Below are positions 23,421 to 35,296 of a stretch of 64,000 nt of DNA, one piece after another (the stretch's first letter is position 1; each line of letters starts with the position of its first letter). The stretch comes from Synaphobranchus kaupii. Its lineage: Eukaryota > Chordata > Actinopteri > Anguilliformes > Synaphobranchidae. The DNA lies in contig CM056379.1 of the NCBI GenBank assembly GCA_029718625.1, positions 54,395,579-54,459,578 on the forward strand. The letters are read 5' to 3'. A model generated the notes under the pieces. It worked only from the letters and a program-made list of their open reading frames with translations. It searched no databases and was not told the DNA's origin. Made by a program: the position numbers and the translations under genes.

Positions 23421-25320
23421 CAGGGCCCTATCTTACACCCGGTGCAAAGCGGCGCTAACCCAAACGCAAGTGTCTTTGCTATCTAACGCCTAACGCTTAC
23501 GTCCTTTAACTACCATGTATTCTTGCGCCCGTTGCAAGTGAACTGGGCGTGTTGGTCTTAAGATGAGGGGTGGCCAGGATTATTTTTGGCGTATTGCTAT
23601 CTTGAGCCAGCAGAAAGCGCTTGCGCTAGAACCACCACAAACCTGGTCTAAAGTCATGTCGCAGTTGTTTACATGTTATTTTAACCGCGCATATAAGTGC
23701 TTCGACATAGGCATGTGCACAACGCGCGTACCCTCCTGTCTGTTACACACAGGGGCGCGCACAAGCATGACTAAAATATCTAGATCACAATGTGAAATAT
23801 TATTATTGTGTAGGCTATATCAAAAATTCATAATAATAAAAAGTTCCATAGGTCCACATACCTTTCCCTCAGCGAAGGGAAACGATGCCACATTACATTG
23901 CTCTCAGCCCACTCCATCAACATGCAGGCGATGTGCGATGGTACGGGACAATGGCTATCCATTAAAAAGGAGCTGATAACACCTATATCAAGCCTAATGC
24001 GCGAATTGTCATTTGCACCTAATGCGTGAATTGTCATTCAATGGAAAACATGCGCACGCAATAGACATTTGAGTTCTGAAAATGCACTTCAGATGTCATT
24101 ACAATACAGCTCTGTTTATCTAGGAATACAGCCTGTAAGTAAATAGAATGGTTTGTGACTGAAAATAGTTCAAAACTTTGTCCAGTCAATATTGCTTTTA
24201 TTGTTTTTCAAATAGCCTAGGCTACAGCGGACTCGCTGTGCATAAGGTTTTTTTTCCGATAGCCTATGGTTAAAAAAACGGAGATAAATGTCACCATGTT
24301 AACTGAATTGTAACCGAAGCTATTCTTCGTCCTTCATATTTTTTAAATTACAGTGACAAGGTTCATACCCTCAGCTTATTAAAAACCCGCTGATTTCACC
24401 TGTTATTCTATAACTGAACAAAAGATTTTAAAGAGAACTCCGCGTCTAATTAGAAACAAAATTTGCAGCACGTTACACAATTAATTTACAATTAATTTTA
24501 ATTCCATTATCTGCATGTGCGCTTTACAGGAGCAGGTCTGTTTCCCCTGCTGTGAATCACACTTTTCATGGTCTTCCTGGGAAAGTGGATCGTTTTAAAG
24601 TATTACGCTACCAGTAAAACAGGTTGGTCACATTTCCATAAGTAGGACATTATAAAACAAGGGAAAATATGCTGAACCTATGGGTTGCCAACCTGACAGA
24701 TGTATTGTATTTAGTGTCATCATTAAGGCAAAATAACGTTATGTTATTAATCAAAATTAGAATGCAGGTAGCCTAATGAACTTCGGATGAAGCTTGAACA
24801 TGAGTTCATTGCATAATCAAACTAAATTCGTTAAACAAGCAGGCTAATTTGGCGTTTTCTAAGGTGAGACGGAAGCAATTGGTCGCTTATTCTCAGCTGT
24901 TGCAGGTGCTTTTAACAAAATTTAACCGCATATATTTTGTAAACAGCACTGTCAGAAATTACCAGGAACTCATAATGGTTAGTCCAAATAATACTGATCA
25001 TAGGCTACTATTGATCCATATAGCCTATTCCTTGATCGCACTAAACACGCACGAGCATGTCTGTTTCGCCATCATAAGCAATCTGCCAAGGTGGAAAAGC
25101 AGGCATTTAAAGGGAATGGGATATGACATTTGCATTGGTTTATTGCATGTCACGCCCAAGACACACCTATAATTAATGAAGAGACTAGGTTCAGCCCATT
25201 TGGACGTTGCGCCGTGCTTAGCGCCCAAAAAACACGCCGTTAAAATAGCAAAAGTGGACTTGGACACACCCTAAATGGACTTTACGCCATGCGCTTAGAC
25301 CAAGCGCCAAGATAGGGCCC
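23421..25320. mobile_element. Non-autonomous hAT-like element (about 1.9 kb)
   Basis: Starts CAGGGCCCTATCTTACACC and ends GCGCCAAGATAGGGCCC. The GGGCCCTATCTT motif is in inverse orientation at the two ends, with GCGC-rich subterminal sequence. This form of terminus is typical of fish hAT MITEs. The interior has a 137-codon frame (23563-23976) without recognisable motifs and no transposase. An 8-bp target duplication is not convincing at either edge. A fragment of the same family is at about 31843-31930. Confidence 0.7.
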
Positions 25321-25613
25321 CCAGGATCAGCTTCGGTACTGCATGAAATAGACCATCTTGAATTCCACATTCCTCCGGTCCCAAATGTCCACCTTTGAGC
25401 CATCAACCTTTAATGCACATTCTCATTAGAGTGAGCAAGGGTTAAAGGTTGTCCCATATAAGTAATTTGCAGTCTTTGGCCATGACACAGCCCTTAGTGA
25501 GCCCTTTTCTGAAGTCCACATCTTCAACACTTGAAGAAATAACTGCCTATAAATCTTTTCAGCACCTTGCCATCTCCTTTAAAAAAAATGTAAAAACTTA
25601 ATGTGATATATGG

Positions 25614-25716
25614 TCAATCTTATCAGAGAAGGCTCATATTTTACATGGACTCAAGGTTAATATTTTGGGTGAAGATTCATATTTCTCAGAGAACTGGACA
25701 ATATTTAGAGAGAAAA
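25614..25716. repeat. Minisatellite, left part (about 45-bp unit)
   Basis: Diverged tandem units containing GATTCATATTTCTCA, AACTGGACAAT and TTTAGAGAGA. The array resumes after the solo LTR (26778-26805) and again after the LINE (29081-29165), so all three pieces were once contiguous. Confidence 0.75.
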
Positions 25717-26777
25717 TGACTGGTGCGTGAGGGTAGGACCCGAAATGCACGACTCAGAAACAGTAGTTGCAAATAAAGTCCCGTGAGGGCTTTAATGGGG
25801 GAATGTCCAAAGAGCGTGGTCAAAAAACAGGCAAAGTTCATACACGAAAAAATCCAGCCAAAACCAATGTACAGTACCGAGGGAGAAGGCAGTCTCAGAA
25901 TCGGTACACCATGCAATAGTCCAGTAACCAGAGTAGCTGTCAGCGGGGCAGAAGTACAGGCAGACGGTAGGCAGGCTTGGGGTCGAAGATGATGCAAGAG
26001 TCAAGACCGGAGTCCGCTCCGCGGGGCAAAAGTACAAAAGACAGCAGGCAAAAACTTGTGGTACAGGCAGGCAGTGGTCAATAACAATGGTCAATAACAA
26101 TGGTCAATAACAATGGTCAATAACAATGGTCAATAACAATGGTCAATAACAATGGTCAATAAACAGGCTTGGATCGTAACAAAAAGCCAGGCTTGAAAAA
26201 CCGCTCAAAAGTGCACTGACAAACAGGAGGCAACAATTTTGCGAAGACAAGACATGAACACTGAGCTTAAATGCAGGTGTAGACAGGTGCAGACAATTAG
26301 CTTGAGAGCAGCATGCGAATGGAAATCAGGTGTGGAAGGCTGACAAGGTAGAAAGATAATTAGTAATCGTTAGTAATAAACCTATCCTGACCTAGCGTTA
26401 GTAAATTAGTAAATGACATGCACGAGAAACGTAAGGTAAACATGAACACATGGTTAGAGAGTTAGTATTACCCAATCCTGATCTAATGTTAGTAGATTAG
26501 TAAATAGACATGGGAGAATTAAACAATTAGGGAAGCGTGAGCGACAGCAAGAGAGAGAGAGAGAGAGGGAAACAGCATGAATGCAAGGCTACGGAAAAAC
26601 ACGGAAATGTGTATGCTAAACAATGAACGGAAAACGTAACATGAATAAAATATAAAACGTGACATGACAAGAAAATAAATCGTAACAATAATCAAACAAT
26701 AAACGTGACATGACATGAAAATGAAACGTAACAAGAATTAAACATAAAACGTGACATGACAGGCTAGAATCGTGACA
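25717..26777 (-). mobile_element. Solo LTR with GAAAA target duplications
   Basis: A 1061-bp unit starts TGACTGG and ends GTGACA (TG...CA) and is flanked by GAAAA on both sides (25712-25716 and 26778-26782). The 5-bp duplication and TG/CA ends are those of an LTR retrotransposon reduced to one LTR by recombination. On the minus strand it runs from TGTCACGATTC through a TATA-like CATTTAAGC, then ATTAAA, to a TTTCGGGTCCTACC 3' end. That suggests minus orientation. Coding-looking frames within it have no motif. The family is not identified. Confidence 0.82.
26074..26163. repeat. 13-bp minisatellite within the solo LTR
   Basis: Nearly seven head-to-tail copies of AATGGTCAATAAC, almost without variation. 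There are no spacers, so this is not a CRISPR array. Confidence 0.93.
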
Positions 26778-26805
26778 GAAAATTCATATTTCTCATAGAC
26801 ATCTA

Positions 26806-29080
26806 ATAATAATAATTGTTCTTTTAATCATAATAATTTATTTATATAGCACCTTTTACACAAAAGAGTCAGCTCAAACTGCTTTACAAAAAGAGCAATA
26901 CATACATACATACATACACATAAGATAAAAATGTTTAAACATTGCTCATAAATAGGATTAAGAAAATAAATTAACAAATAAAATAAGTGTTACAGTAAAG
27001 TGTAAATATATAGCAACTAAACAAATCAGAATGAAAGTTTCAATTAAAAGCCGACTTACATTTTGAGCTAGCTGCTTTTTTAAATTACCAACTGAATCTG
27101 CTCTTCTGATGTGTTGTGGGAGAGTGTTCTATAGTTTAGGAGAATAGCAGAAAGCACTCTCACCACTGTTTTTATGCCTTACTACAGGTATACGGATTAA
27201 GCCAGCTGTGGACGACCTAAGATCTCTGGCTGGTACATAAAAATAAATGCAATGTTGGATGTAATAAGGTGCTAGACCTTTCCTGCTTCATAAACAAGTA
27301 GTAAGATTTTAAAATTAGTTCTAAAAGAAACAGGGAGCCAATGTAGAGCAGCAAGTACAGGTGTAATATGTTGTCTTTTCTTGGTTTTTGTTAAATTTCC
27401 AGCAGCAATATTCTGAATAACTTGAGGTTTGTCAATGGATCTTTTGGGCAGTCCAGTAAAAAGTGCATTACCATAATCCAACTGAAAAATAAAAGCATGT
27501 ATCAATTTTTCGGAATCTTTCTGAGTTAAAAATGGTCTTATTTTTGGCTATGTTTCTAAGGTGAAAAAATGCAGCCTTGGTTACCATGTCAATGTGTGGT
27601 TTAAAACTGAGGTCAGCATTTTATCCCTAGGTTTCTGTTGACCCAGACTACCCAATCTTGTGTATGGCTTGTCTCTTTTTGACTTTGGACCAACCACGAG
27701 TACCACTGTCTTATCGTCATTCAGTTTTAAAAGGTTTTTACTTATCCATAAATTAATATCGGATATAGAACCTACTAGCACACTAAGGGCATCTGGATGA
27801 CTTGGCTCAACAGAAACATATTACGCTAGCTGCGTGCCATCAGCATAACAATGGAAGTTTACATTGTGGTGATGACAGATGATGTCATATACAAAGGTGA
27901 GCATATACAAAGAAAACAAAAGGGCTCCAAGAATACTCCCCTGAGCTATGCCATAGTTAATGTCAACTGTCTGTGAAACGTGGTCCCTGAGTTTGCACAA
28001 AATAGTGTCTTTCTGTGACAGATGTACGAAACCAGTTTGGCATGCTGCCAGAGACCCATTTCTCAAGGCGGTGAATTTAATTGTTATGGTCTATGGTATC
28101 AAAAGCAGCACTCAGATCCAGAAAGATGAGAATGGAAATGTTGCTGCTATCAACAATTATAGGGAGATTCACAACCACTACTAGAGCCATTTCAGTACTA
28201 TAATTGGCACAAAAACATAATTGATATTTCTCAAGGGTATTGGTTTCAGTAAGCTAGGAGTTAATTTGTCTTAAAGGTACTTTTTCAAAAATTCTCTCAT
28301 TTATTAAAATTTTTTTTTTTTGTTGCCATTTTATCTCTGAGAAACTATACTAATTTTACAGAGGAGACCTGGCTGTTAAAAAAAATATGAGGTGTTGGAT
28401 TAAGGCGTTCCAACACGTTGAGAAAGGTAGTCTGGGGTTTTTTGTGTTGTAAGAGATGATCTTAGAGAAGTGAGCGTGTCTCTCTTTTCACATAGCCTTG
28501 TTATATGCAGCAACATGATACTTAAAGATAACATGGTGGACCTGGAGCTTAGTTTTGCGCCATAGTCTATCAGCTTGGTGGCAGTGCCTCTTTACCTGGG
28601 AGGTAATGTTGTTTTTCCAAGGTGTTTTTCCATATTATGGCTGTGAAAACCATTATTATTTTATTTATTATAGGGGACACAGAATCTAGTGTCCTTAGTT
28701 TTTCATTGAAATTGCTGACAGGATCATAAACTGGCATGCTAGAGGTGGAGAAAAGTGACAGCATATCAGATAAGAAAAACATGCAGTTACTGTAGTGTCT
28801 GCATGAAGATAACGTTTCTTAACAATAGAACCTGAACATTTCTAGTAGTAGTCTCTAGATGAGTGTTAAAAAGAATGCAGCAGTGTTCTGACACAATTAC
28901 ATCAAGAATGGAAGATGCATTAATATCAATACCTTTCGAAATAGTGCGGCCAGATTTATGTGTTGGTTCAGAGATATGCTGAAAGAAGTCTAAGCTTTTA
29001 ATAGAATAATAAAATATGTGGTCATTGACATTGTCTTATGTGTAGGTTAAATTCACCAATGAGAATAAAACAATCAATCT
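26806..29080 (-). mobile_element. L2-like LINE, degenerate, minus strand
   Basis: The 3' end at the left carries the AATAATAATAATT tail and TTTATATAGCACCTTTTA typical of fish L2-type LINEs. Moving right on the minus strand, the order is the RT C-terminal region (27272-27505: LDYGNALFTGLPK, HITPVLAALHWLPVS), a middle part (27581-27781: NLLKLNDDKT), RT palm (27821-28066: [18 protein letters not shown], then YADGTQL), linker sequence and the end of the endonuclease domain (about 28800-29075). The polymerase motif has one catalytic aspartate replaced (YADG for YADD), and there are many frameshifts. It is inactive. Confidence 0.85.
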
Positions 29081-29165
29081 TTAGAGAGAAGATTCATATT
29101 TGTCATAGACAACTGGACAATCTTTAGAGAGAAGGATCATATTCACATAGACAACTAGACTATCT
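29081..29165. repeat. Minisatellite, right part
   Basis: Two units with GATTCATATTTGTCATAGAC and GACAATCTTTAGAGAGAAGG-type sequence continue the array that the LINE and the solo LTR interrupted. Confidence 0.7.
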
Positions 29166-29867
29166 TTAGAGAGCGGACTCATTTACATACTCCACATTAA
29201 GTGGAAATGCTTCTCAAGCTACAGGGTTAATAAACATCTGCCTCAGCTTGCAGTGGATATAAATTCTGTCTCTGTTTTAAAAACTCTCCCGTATTTCACA
29301 GCTTCCAATACAACTTTTGTCTTTACAATTATTAAATATGCCTCTTATCGTATTTTACACACATAAATATAGTTCCATCGACAGAGCTGGCACACCCATA
29401 TCAATAAATATATCTGAGCGAGACAGGGAGGCCAAAATGGATGATCCGTGGTATGCCTCGGCCCCCCTCCCTAATAAGAAAGGCTGAATATTCCTTGGAT
29501 CAGGCTCCCTGGATAAATCTCTGGTAAGTCCTGTGATAAAGACATGTTAATCTCCCTTGTATCACTGTGCTGTTTATAATAAATAAGTCTTTATCTACAT
29601 GTCACTTATGAGATGATACTGTAAATCAAGGGTGCCAGGGTCATTTAAGAATTAGTGGGTCCAAACACAGGGTGGACGAGCCCAATCATTGTCTTGTAAT
29701 GAAAACAAAACAAAGCACTCCAAGCCCCTGAGCACCAACACAAAGGGAATGTACCTTCTTTTCATATGTGACCGACCATAGTAAAACGTCCAAAACAACA
29801 GAAAATGCATCTTGGACATTTAATCAAAGTCCAAGTTCAGAGCTTTGATATATCATACACTACAATA
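29166..29867. other. Unassigned AT-rich sequence
   Basis: No gene or repeat termini recognised. Confidence 0.5.
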
Positions 29868-30273
29868 CACTGTAAAATAAAATCCTGTTAAAAAACAGTA
29901 AAAAGTCTGGCAGCAAAGTTGCCAGTAGACTACCATAAAATAACAGAACATTGCTGTAAATGTAATTACAGAGGAAACCCCTAAAAATTACAGTAATTTT
30001 TCATTCATTCTCATTTGTTGACAAAATCACATTATTAAATGGTATTTCCCCATAAACCTACGAGCAAGACCATTTAAATAAAAATAACAACCTTCAATTA
30101 ACAGACATAGTCTGTCTTTTTATATTTATGGGTTATTGCCGTTATTTTAAAAAGAGATCTTTTATATAAAGCATATTTCTGTAATTTTACAGTAATTCTG
30201 CCATTTTTTGAGAAAACAGGAACAATTTACAGTAGATTATCTGTTAAAATACTTTTTTTTTTTTTTTACAGTG
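29868..30273. mobile_element. Palindromic MITE with CACTGTAAAA termini
   Basis: 406 bp between TA dinucleotides, starting CACTGTAAAA and ending TTTTACAGTG. The interior is rich in ACAGTAA/TTACTGT motifs and contains a matching AAGTTGCCAG block. This is a common fish MITE form. The TA flank suggests a TA-targeting transposase, but the superfamily is not certain. Confidence 0.68.
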
Positions 30274-30516
30274 TAAGGAAAGTAATAAGAATGTTATGGC
30301 TTGTTGAATATTCATACTCCTTTGAACTAATTTCTGAGAAAAAGGCTGTTGAAGTTTTGGAACATTTTCGTACACAATTTAAATGAAAACCAGCAATAGG
30401 CATGCATTTAGGAAAGCAGAAGCTAAGTAAAATGGCACACTAATAGTTCTATACTGTATGTGTCATTCTATGCACAATAATAAAAACAATATAATATATA
30501 TATATATATGTATATA
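30274..30516. other. Spacer with TA repeats
   Basis: AT-rich spacer. A (TA)n run at about 30488-30516 served as the insertion site of the next element and resumes at 31188-31212. Confidence 0.6.
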
Positions 30517-31187
30517 CAGTGGGGACCAAAAGTTTGAAGGCAGTGACAACATTTTTGTTGTTTTGGCTCTGTATTCCAGAACATTGGACTAACAGTGACT
30601 ATGAGGTTAAAGTGCTGCAGACTTTCAGTTTAATTTGAGGGTTTTGTACATATTGGGTGAGTCAGGAGATATATATAAAAATAAGTCAGGAGAAGAAACC
30701 CTTAAAGTGATCACCCGTATCTACTGCATATCTGGCAGCAGAGTGATGGTTTGTGGCTCGTTTGATACCTCAGACCCTTGATGACTTACAGCCATTTAGC
30801 CAGCCATGTGATCCATACTGTTCCAGCGTAATTGACAGCTTAATCTAGACCCCCCCCCCCCCAATTCCCATAGAGATCCATTCAAATACAGAGAGGTTAT
30901 AGTAACTCTTGTCAGAGTATCAGAAAATAAGATATCAAGAGTCTTTTGATGTTGTTGGGTCACAAACATCAGGTAGTCATGGCATGCTAAGGATATGTAT
31001 AAAATGTATAAAAAAGGGCTACAATTGCTACACGGTTCACCCAATATGTATGTAAAAAACCCTCAAATTAAAGCTGAAAGTCTGCACTTTAACCTCATAG
31101 TCACTATTCCATTTCAAATCCAATGTTCTGGAATACAAAACAACAAAAATTGTGTCACTGCCCTCAAATCTTTGGTCCCCCCCACTG
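30517..31187. mobile_element. Tc1-D: short Tc1-like element carrying a foreign 265-bp unit
   Basis: 671 bp, starting CAGTGGGGACCAAAAG and ending in its inverse CCCCCACTG, inside a (TA)n run. The inverted repeats extend about 145 bp (30517-30660 against about 31040-31187). Next to the right repeat, about 65 bp of Tc1 transposase-coding sequence remains on the minus strand (around 30955-31020). The rest of the interior is one copy of the same 265-bp unit found in the fold-back Tc1-C elements. Confidence 0.8.
30683..30950. repeat. 265-bp shared unit (U), copy in Tc1-D
   Basis: Runs from AAGTCAGGAGAAGAAACCC to AAGATATCAAGAGTCTTTTG. It matches the units at about 16370-16630, 18540-18800 (inverse), 18835-18970 (partial) and 19070-19335 with scattered substitutions. 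It encodes no evident protein. Confidence 0.85.
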
Positions 31188-31842
31188 TATATATATATAT
31201 ATATATATATAAACATGAATATTAATATTTAAATAAAATAATATTTAAATGAAATCCAATAAAAATAAACTTTCAGACTATAAAACATTTCCTATGGATA
31301 CATATGCAATACTAAATGTGAAATTTGCAAGTAAGACACAATAACATTACTTAGAGAAATTAATTTCATTATTTTATTTGCGGGTTGGCCACAATGAAAA
31401 CAGACACTTGAAAATGCAAACTTTGGAAGCATAGACCTCCTGACCCAAATGATGTCGTCACACAATTTGGTACATAGGTGCATCTCCTCCCCAGGAACAA
31501 ATTTGCCTCAAGGACCGATAAAGTCCACCATTTGATTTTCCGCCATTTTAAATTTTTTTTGTAAAATGCTTAAACACCCTCCTCCAAGGCCATTTGACAT
31601 GTTAGCATGACGTTTGCATTCATTTGTTCAGGACTATAAGGGGTTTTCCTGTGTCCTGAGACACGGAGAATATTATGGAGGACCAGGGGCGATAGACGGG
31701 GTCTCTAAAAGTGTCACACGTGACACCACAAAACGGAATATATTCCGTAGGGGAAAGGGAACAGAGAAAACACAAAAGACGAGAACAGAAAACAGCCCCC
31801 TCTCTCTCTCAGACAGAGATATAAGGGTCCTGGGGTGAGCCA
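31188..31842. other. Unassigned sequence, possibly diverged repeats
   Basis: Begins with the continuation of the (TA)n run. No gene. The GAACAAATTTGCCTCAAGGA-type stretch near 31490 has the look of a dispersed repeat but no termini can be defined. Confidence 0.45.
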
Positions 31843-31930
31843 AAACCACCACAAACCTGGTCTTAAGTCATGTCGCATGTTGATTTAATGTTATTTTAAC
31901 GGCGCAATATAAGTGCATCTACACAGGAAT
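31843..31930. mobile_element. Fragment of the hAT-like family
   Basis: About 88 bp (ACCACCACAAACCTGGTCTT through ATAAGTGC) align closely with 23630-23715 inside the 1.9-kb hAT-like element. Neither terminus is present. Confidence 0.75.
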
Positions 31931-34231
31931 TACCAGAAACCTGTGCCGGTGTTAAAACCCTAACAGCACACTATTAGAAGATAGATGTGCAATAACCCTT
32001 GGTGAATGTGGTGTTTAGACCACCATGGAACTGTAGAGATGGTAAGTGATGGAGATCAGGTAGAGTGGCTGACACTTTAAATTCAACTTTAAATTGTGTT
32101 TTTAACCATAACCAAAGTATATTGAAGTAGCTATGCTGACTGATCAGAGCAAGGTTCTTATCAGTGTTCAAACTGTGTATTGGCTTTTAGTATTGATATA
32201 CACCTCCTTGTAGATTGTGCTTGCAGATTGTGCTTTTAGATATACTGTCCCAATAGCTGAACATGGACATTTTCATTTATTCACAACATCAACATAATGT
32301 TACAAATGTTCATGCTTTCATAAATATCAATGTAGAATTTTCTGAATGAATTATTATCTGGTCATGTGTGCGTCATTATGAGAATTATATTTATTAAAGT
32401 ATAAGTGTGTTCTAGTTTTCAAAATGAATGGAAGTTAACAAGAAATAAACAGCTCAGGTTCTGCATTAAGATCCATAATTTTTTTGTGAGCCTATATTTC
32501 TGGTTTTGCTGAATGGTGTTTACTGGAATGTAATGGAAAGGAGTGAGATTTGTATATATAGGCAATATAAAAGATAAAGCTGCTGCAGTACCACAAACAA
32601 TTTATATTACCAATGGCCCGCATAATAAAGCATAAAACGATGCCATAGATCACAAATACACATGTTATAAATACAAGATTACATTTGTAATGTTTCTTAT
32701 AATAATGCCATGGCATCCTTAAAGTAAGGCTTTCCCGCCAACTATCCAGACAGTGGTTGGTCTTAAACAGCTTGAGGGCCTGCATGGTGATTGCTTGTAA
32801 CAATTTTTATTATATTTGCATCGCTGATAGGTGTACAAATGAGGTCGCATAACCACGAAAAGAAGTGAGATGTCGTAACCATGCCAACTCATTATAAAAA
32901 TGAAAGAGAACATAAGTGCTCCAGATAAGAGATGATCGTCTCTCTTTTACTGCCAGTGCTGATCATTTTTCTTAGGCTGCCCATAGGCTACTGCTGTCCT
33001 GTACTGGTGCTTAATTTATGTGCATTGTTTTTAATAAACAGTAGATGTGTCTTTTTACCATTTAAAATTCCATGAGTTCATTTTTTTTTACATTTGAATA
33101 GAGTACTTATTGTAAAGTTTAAAACTGTATCCACTTAAAAATAGGCCAATTATGTTCGAAAATGTCGGCTGCCAACATTCAAAATATTTAGATTGAACCT
33201 GTCAATGTGCACACTTCTACTAAAACACATTATTTTACCTATTGAACAGAATCTTTTGTTAATGAGGATAGATGGCACTAAATAGCACACCTTCTGGTTC
33301 AGTTCACTATTAGAACAACATCAAAAATATTGATGGAAATAATGAATTAATTTTCAGTGGTTCTTAGTTTGGTTAACTCTTAGTAAAATAGTGAAAACAG
33401 TTTTCCATAAAAATGGAAATTTTTGTCATTTGTATAGATACTGTATGTACAAATAAGCTGTCCACGGGAGTTACTTTGTATGAACTGTTTCAAACAGAAC
33501 CAGTTATCCTGAGGCCAAAATAATGTAAGCTAAAATCTGTGGTATGAGGGACTAATTAAAAACAGAACCAACAAAACGATGGTCACTGGACGAGATATGG
33601 GAAATAAGTGGAAATCAGAGAATTATTAAGTCAGGAAAGGGTATTATAAAACTCATTGATGGTAGGCTACTGTCCGTGACTCAAACGTTTACCAGACGAT
33701 CGTGGAACTACTGAATGCCAGGGGAGTAAGGCAAAAAAACAAAACAGCAAGTTCTGTAATACCAATTGCGTTACAGTGAGGTGGAGCCTTCACTTATGTC
33801 AATTTGGTTTGATACCATGTCATTTACTCCCACTGCAGAGAGATATGGCGATTATCAATTGCATTTGTTCATTTTCGTTACTGAGACAGTAGCATAGCAG
33901 TAGTTTGTTATATTGTCTACTTGATTGTGTTTGATTTCTTTATATTCTTGGTCACTGGCGCAGAAACGTTTGGTAGCTACAAATTCCCATGCCCAATGTT
34001 GTTTTAGATGGTCTGTTGTTGTTTTTTAAAACGGGATAAATATAACTTCAAATATTTACACCTAAAACCATGTAAAAAAAAAAACAGGAAATCCAGGTAA
34101 AGGAACATACGTAATTGTAAATTGGTTATTGTTAAATTTTTCCAGACTCAAATCGTATTTTTCCAGACTCAAATCGTGAATTACAGTAAAGAGTAAAGGC
34201 AGCTGTGGTCGACTTTAGTCACCCATGGCAC
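31931..34231. other. AT-rich intergenic DNA
   Basis: 2.3 kb without supported genes or transposon ends. The longest frame (32492-32803, minus) is hydrophobic but matches nothing I recognise. Confidence 0.55.
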
Positions 34232-34711
34232 TTAAAGGGTAAGTTCGCTATTTTGGACCTTGGACCCTATTTGCGGTCCGTCTTCCATGAACCTGACCCA
34301 TGAAGTCCATTTTTTCGCTGATCGGTCCAGTATTGAGTTCGGTACAGATTTCCTGTAGGCTCTCACTGGGCTACAATGGAAGTGAACGGGGCAATCAGAA
34401 ATGTTCGATAAATGTGCTTTCATGTACAATAAATGAGATGGGAAGCTCAGGGTGTATTGTTACCGGTCTCAGTATGCTCTCCTGTGAAATGTATCTCAAT
34501 CCGAACATTTTTACGTGCTTGGCATGGCTTAGAAGTAAGCATTTCTCTGTTGCTTGTTTGCGCTGCACTCGCGGAGTACTATGTGTCGGGGTAGGGGAGC
34601 GGGAAGGTGTGCCGGCCGTTACGAAACTATCTAGCTGAGCAGTCTGCGTTTGTTTACCTGCAGCAACGTAGGCTACAATTTCCACAAAAAAACTTGGATG
34701 ATGGATGACTA

Positions 34712-34930
34712 ATGATTACGAAGACGAAGAATTCGATTTTGACTTTGACGTTACCTGGCTACAGATTTGAGCCAGAATACACGGACACGGAACTACAAGA
34801 GATGGATGATAAGAGAGCAAGAGAAGAGAGAGAAGCTGAAGTTGCAAAAAGTATAGTTGATGAACGTTTCCGACAGTTTTGTTACAGAAAACAACTTATG
34901 TCAAGCTCGGATTTTGTTAGTTGGTATTGA
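34712..34930 (+). pseudogene. Accessory protein exon of the THAP/TTAA transposon
   Basis: The frame contains GYRFEPEYTDTELQEMDDKR followed by a charged helical region. GYRFEPEY is the characteristic start of proteins with a P2X7-like cytoplasmic domain that are widespread in fish transposons of this sort. An acidic leader (YEDEEFDFDFDVT) is encoded just before it in another frame, so one small indel separates leader and body. The cysteine-rich domain expected further on is absent. Its function in transposition is not known. Confidence 0.5.
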
Positions 34931-34999
34931 GTGCTGGGTCAGAGGACGCGCTCAAAAAAAATAAAAATGTTAGTAACGTTATAGCTAAATATAACTTAC

Positions 35000-35296
35000 C
35001 TCCGCTCCGGTGCTTGATAGTGCTGCAGGTCCGACACGAGGAATAGCTGTGTTCTTTAGAAACCAGTGTTTTGCTTCTGATTTGCGGTTACAGAAATCAG
35101 TAGCGTCGAAATGCGCTCCACAAACTCGTGAGTCTGCCAAACGGAGTTGATTGACTGGAGCGTTTATGTCGATCCGTAAGACAACCAGCCAAAGTCTCAA
35201 TCTTTCTGGGTCAGAGAACGGGAGCCTGTGAAAACTGGTATTTGAGCGTCCAGACATTTTATTCCCACAACCGGGGACTGCACATTCGCGCACCAT
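35000..35296 (-). CDS. THAP-domain exon of the transposase gene (99 codons)
   Basis: The THAP zinc finger binds DNA at the transposon ends. The complete C2CH signature is visible: C5 and C10 (CAVPGC), C59 and H62 (CGAHF), with W36, the P26 of HRLP and the downstream FLKNTAIPRV tail. ATG at 35296 is the usual MVRxC start. The exon ends at 35000 in GGAGCGGAG followed by GTAAGT, a consensus donor, so the few codons beyond are intronic. No downstream exon with a DDE domain is found in the element, so only the DNA-binding part could be made. Confidence 0.82.

Noticed and set aside
23563..23976. 137-codon frame in the hAT-like element
   Set aside because: No transposase or other motif; probably a chance frame in GC-richer DNA.
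25686..26100. Overlapping 100-codon minus frames in the solo LTR
   Set aside because: LTR sequence is non-coding; the frames carry no gag or pol motif.
26074..26163. Possible CRISPR-like array
   Set aside because: Direct 13-bp repeats without spacers in eukaryotic DNA: a minisatellite.
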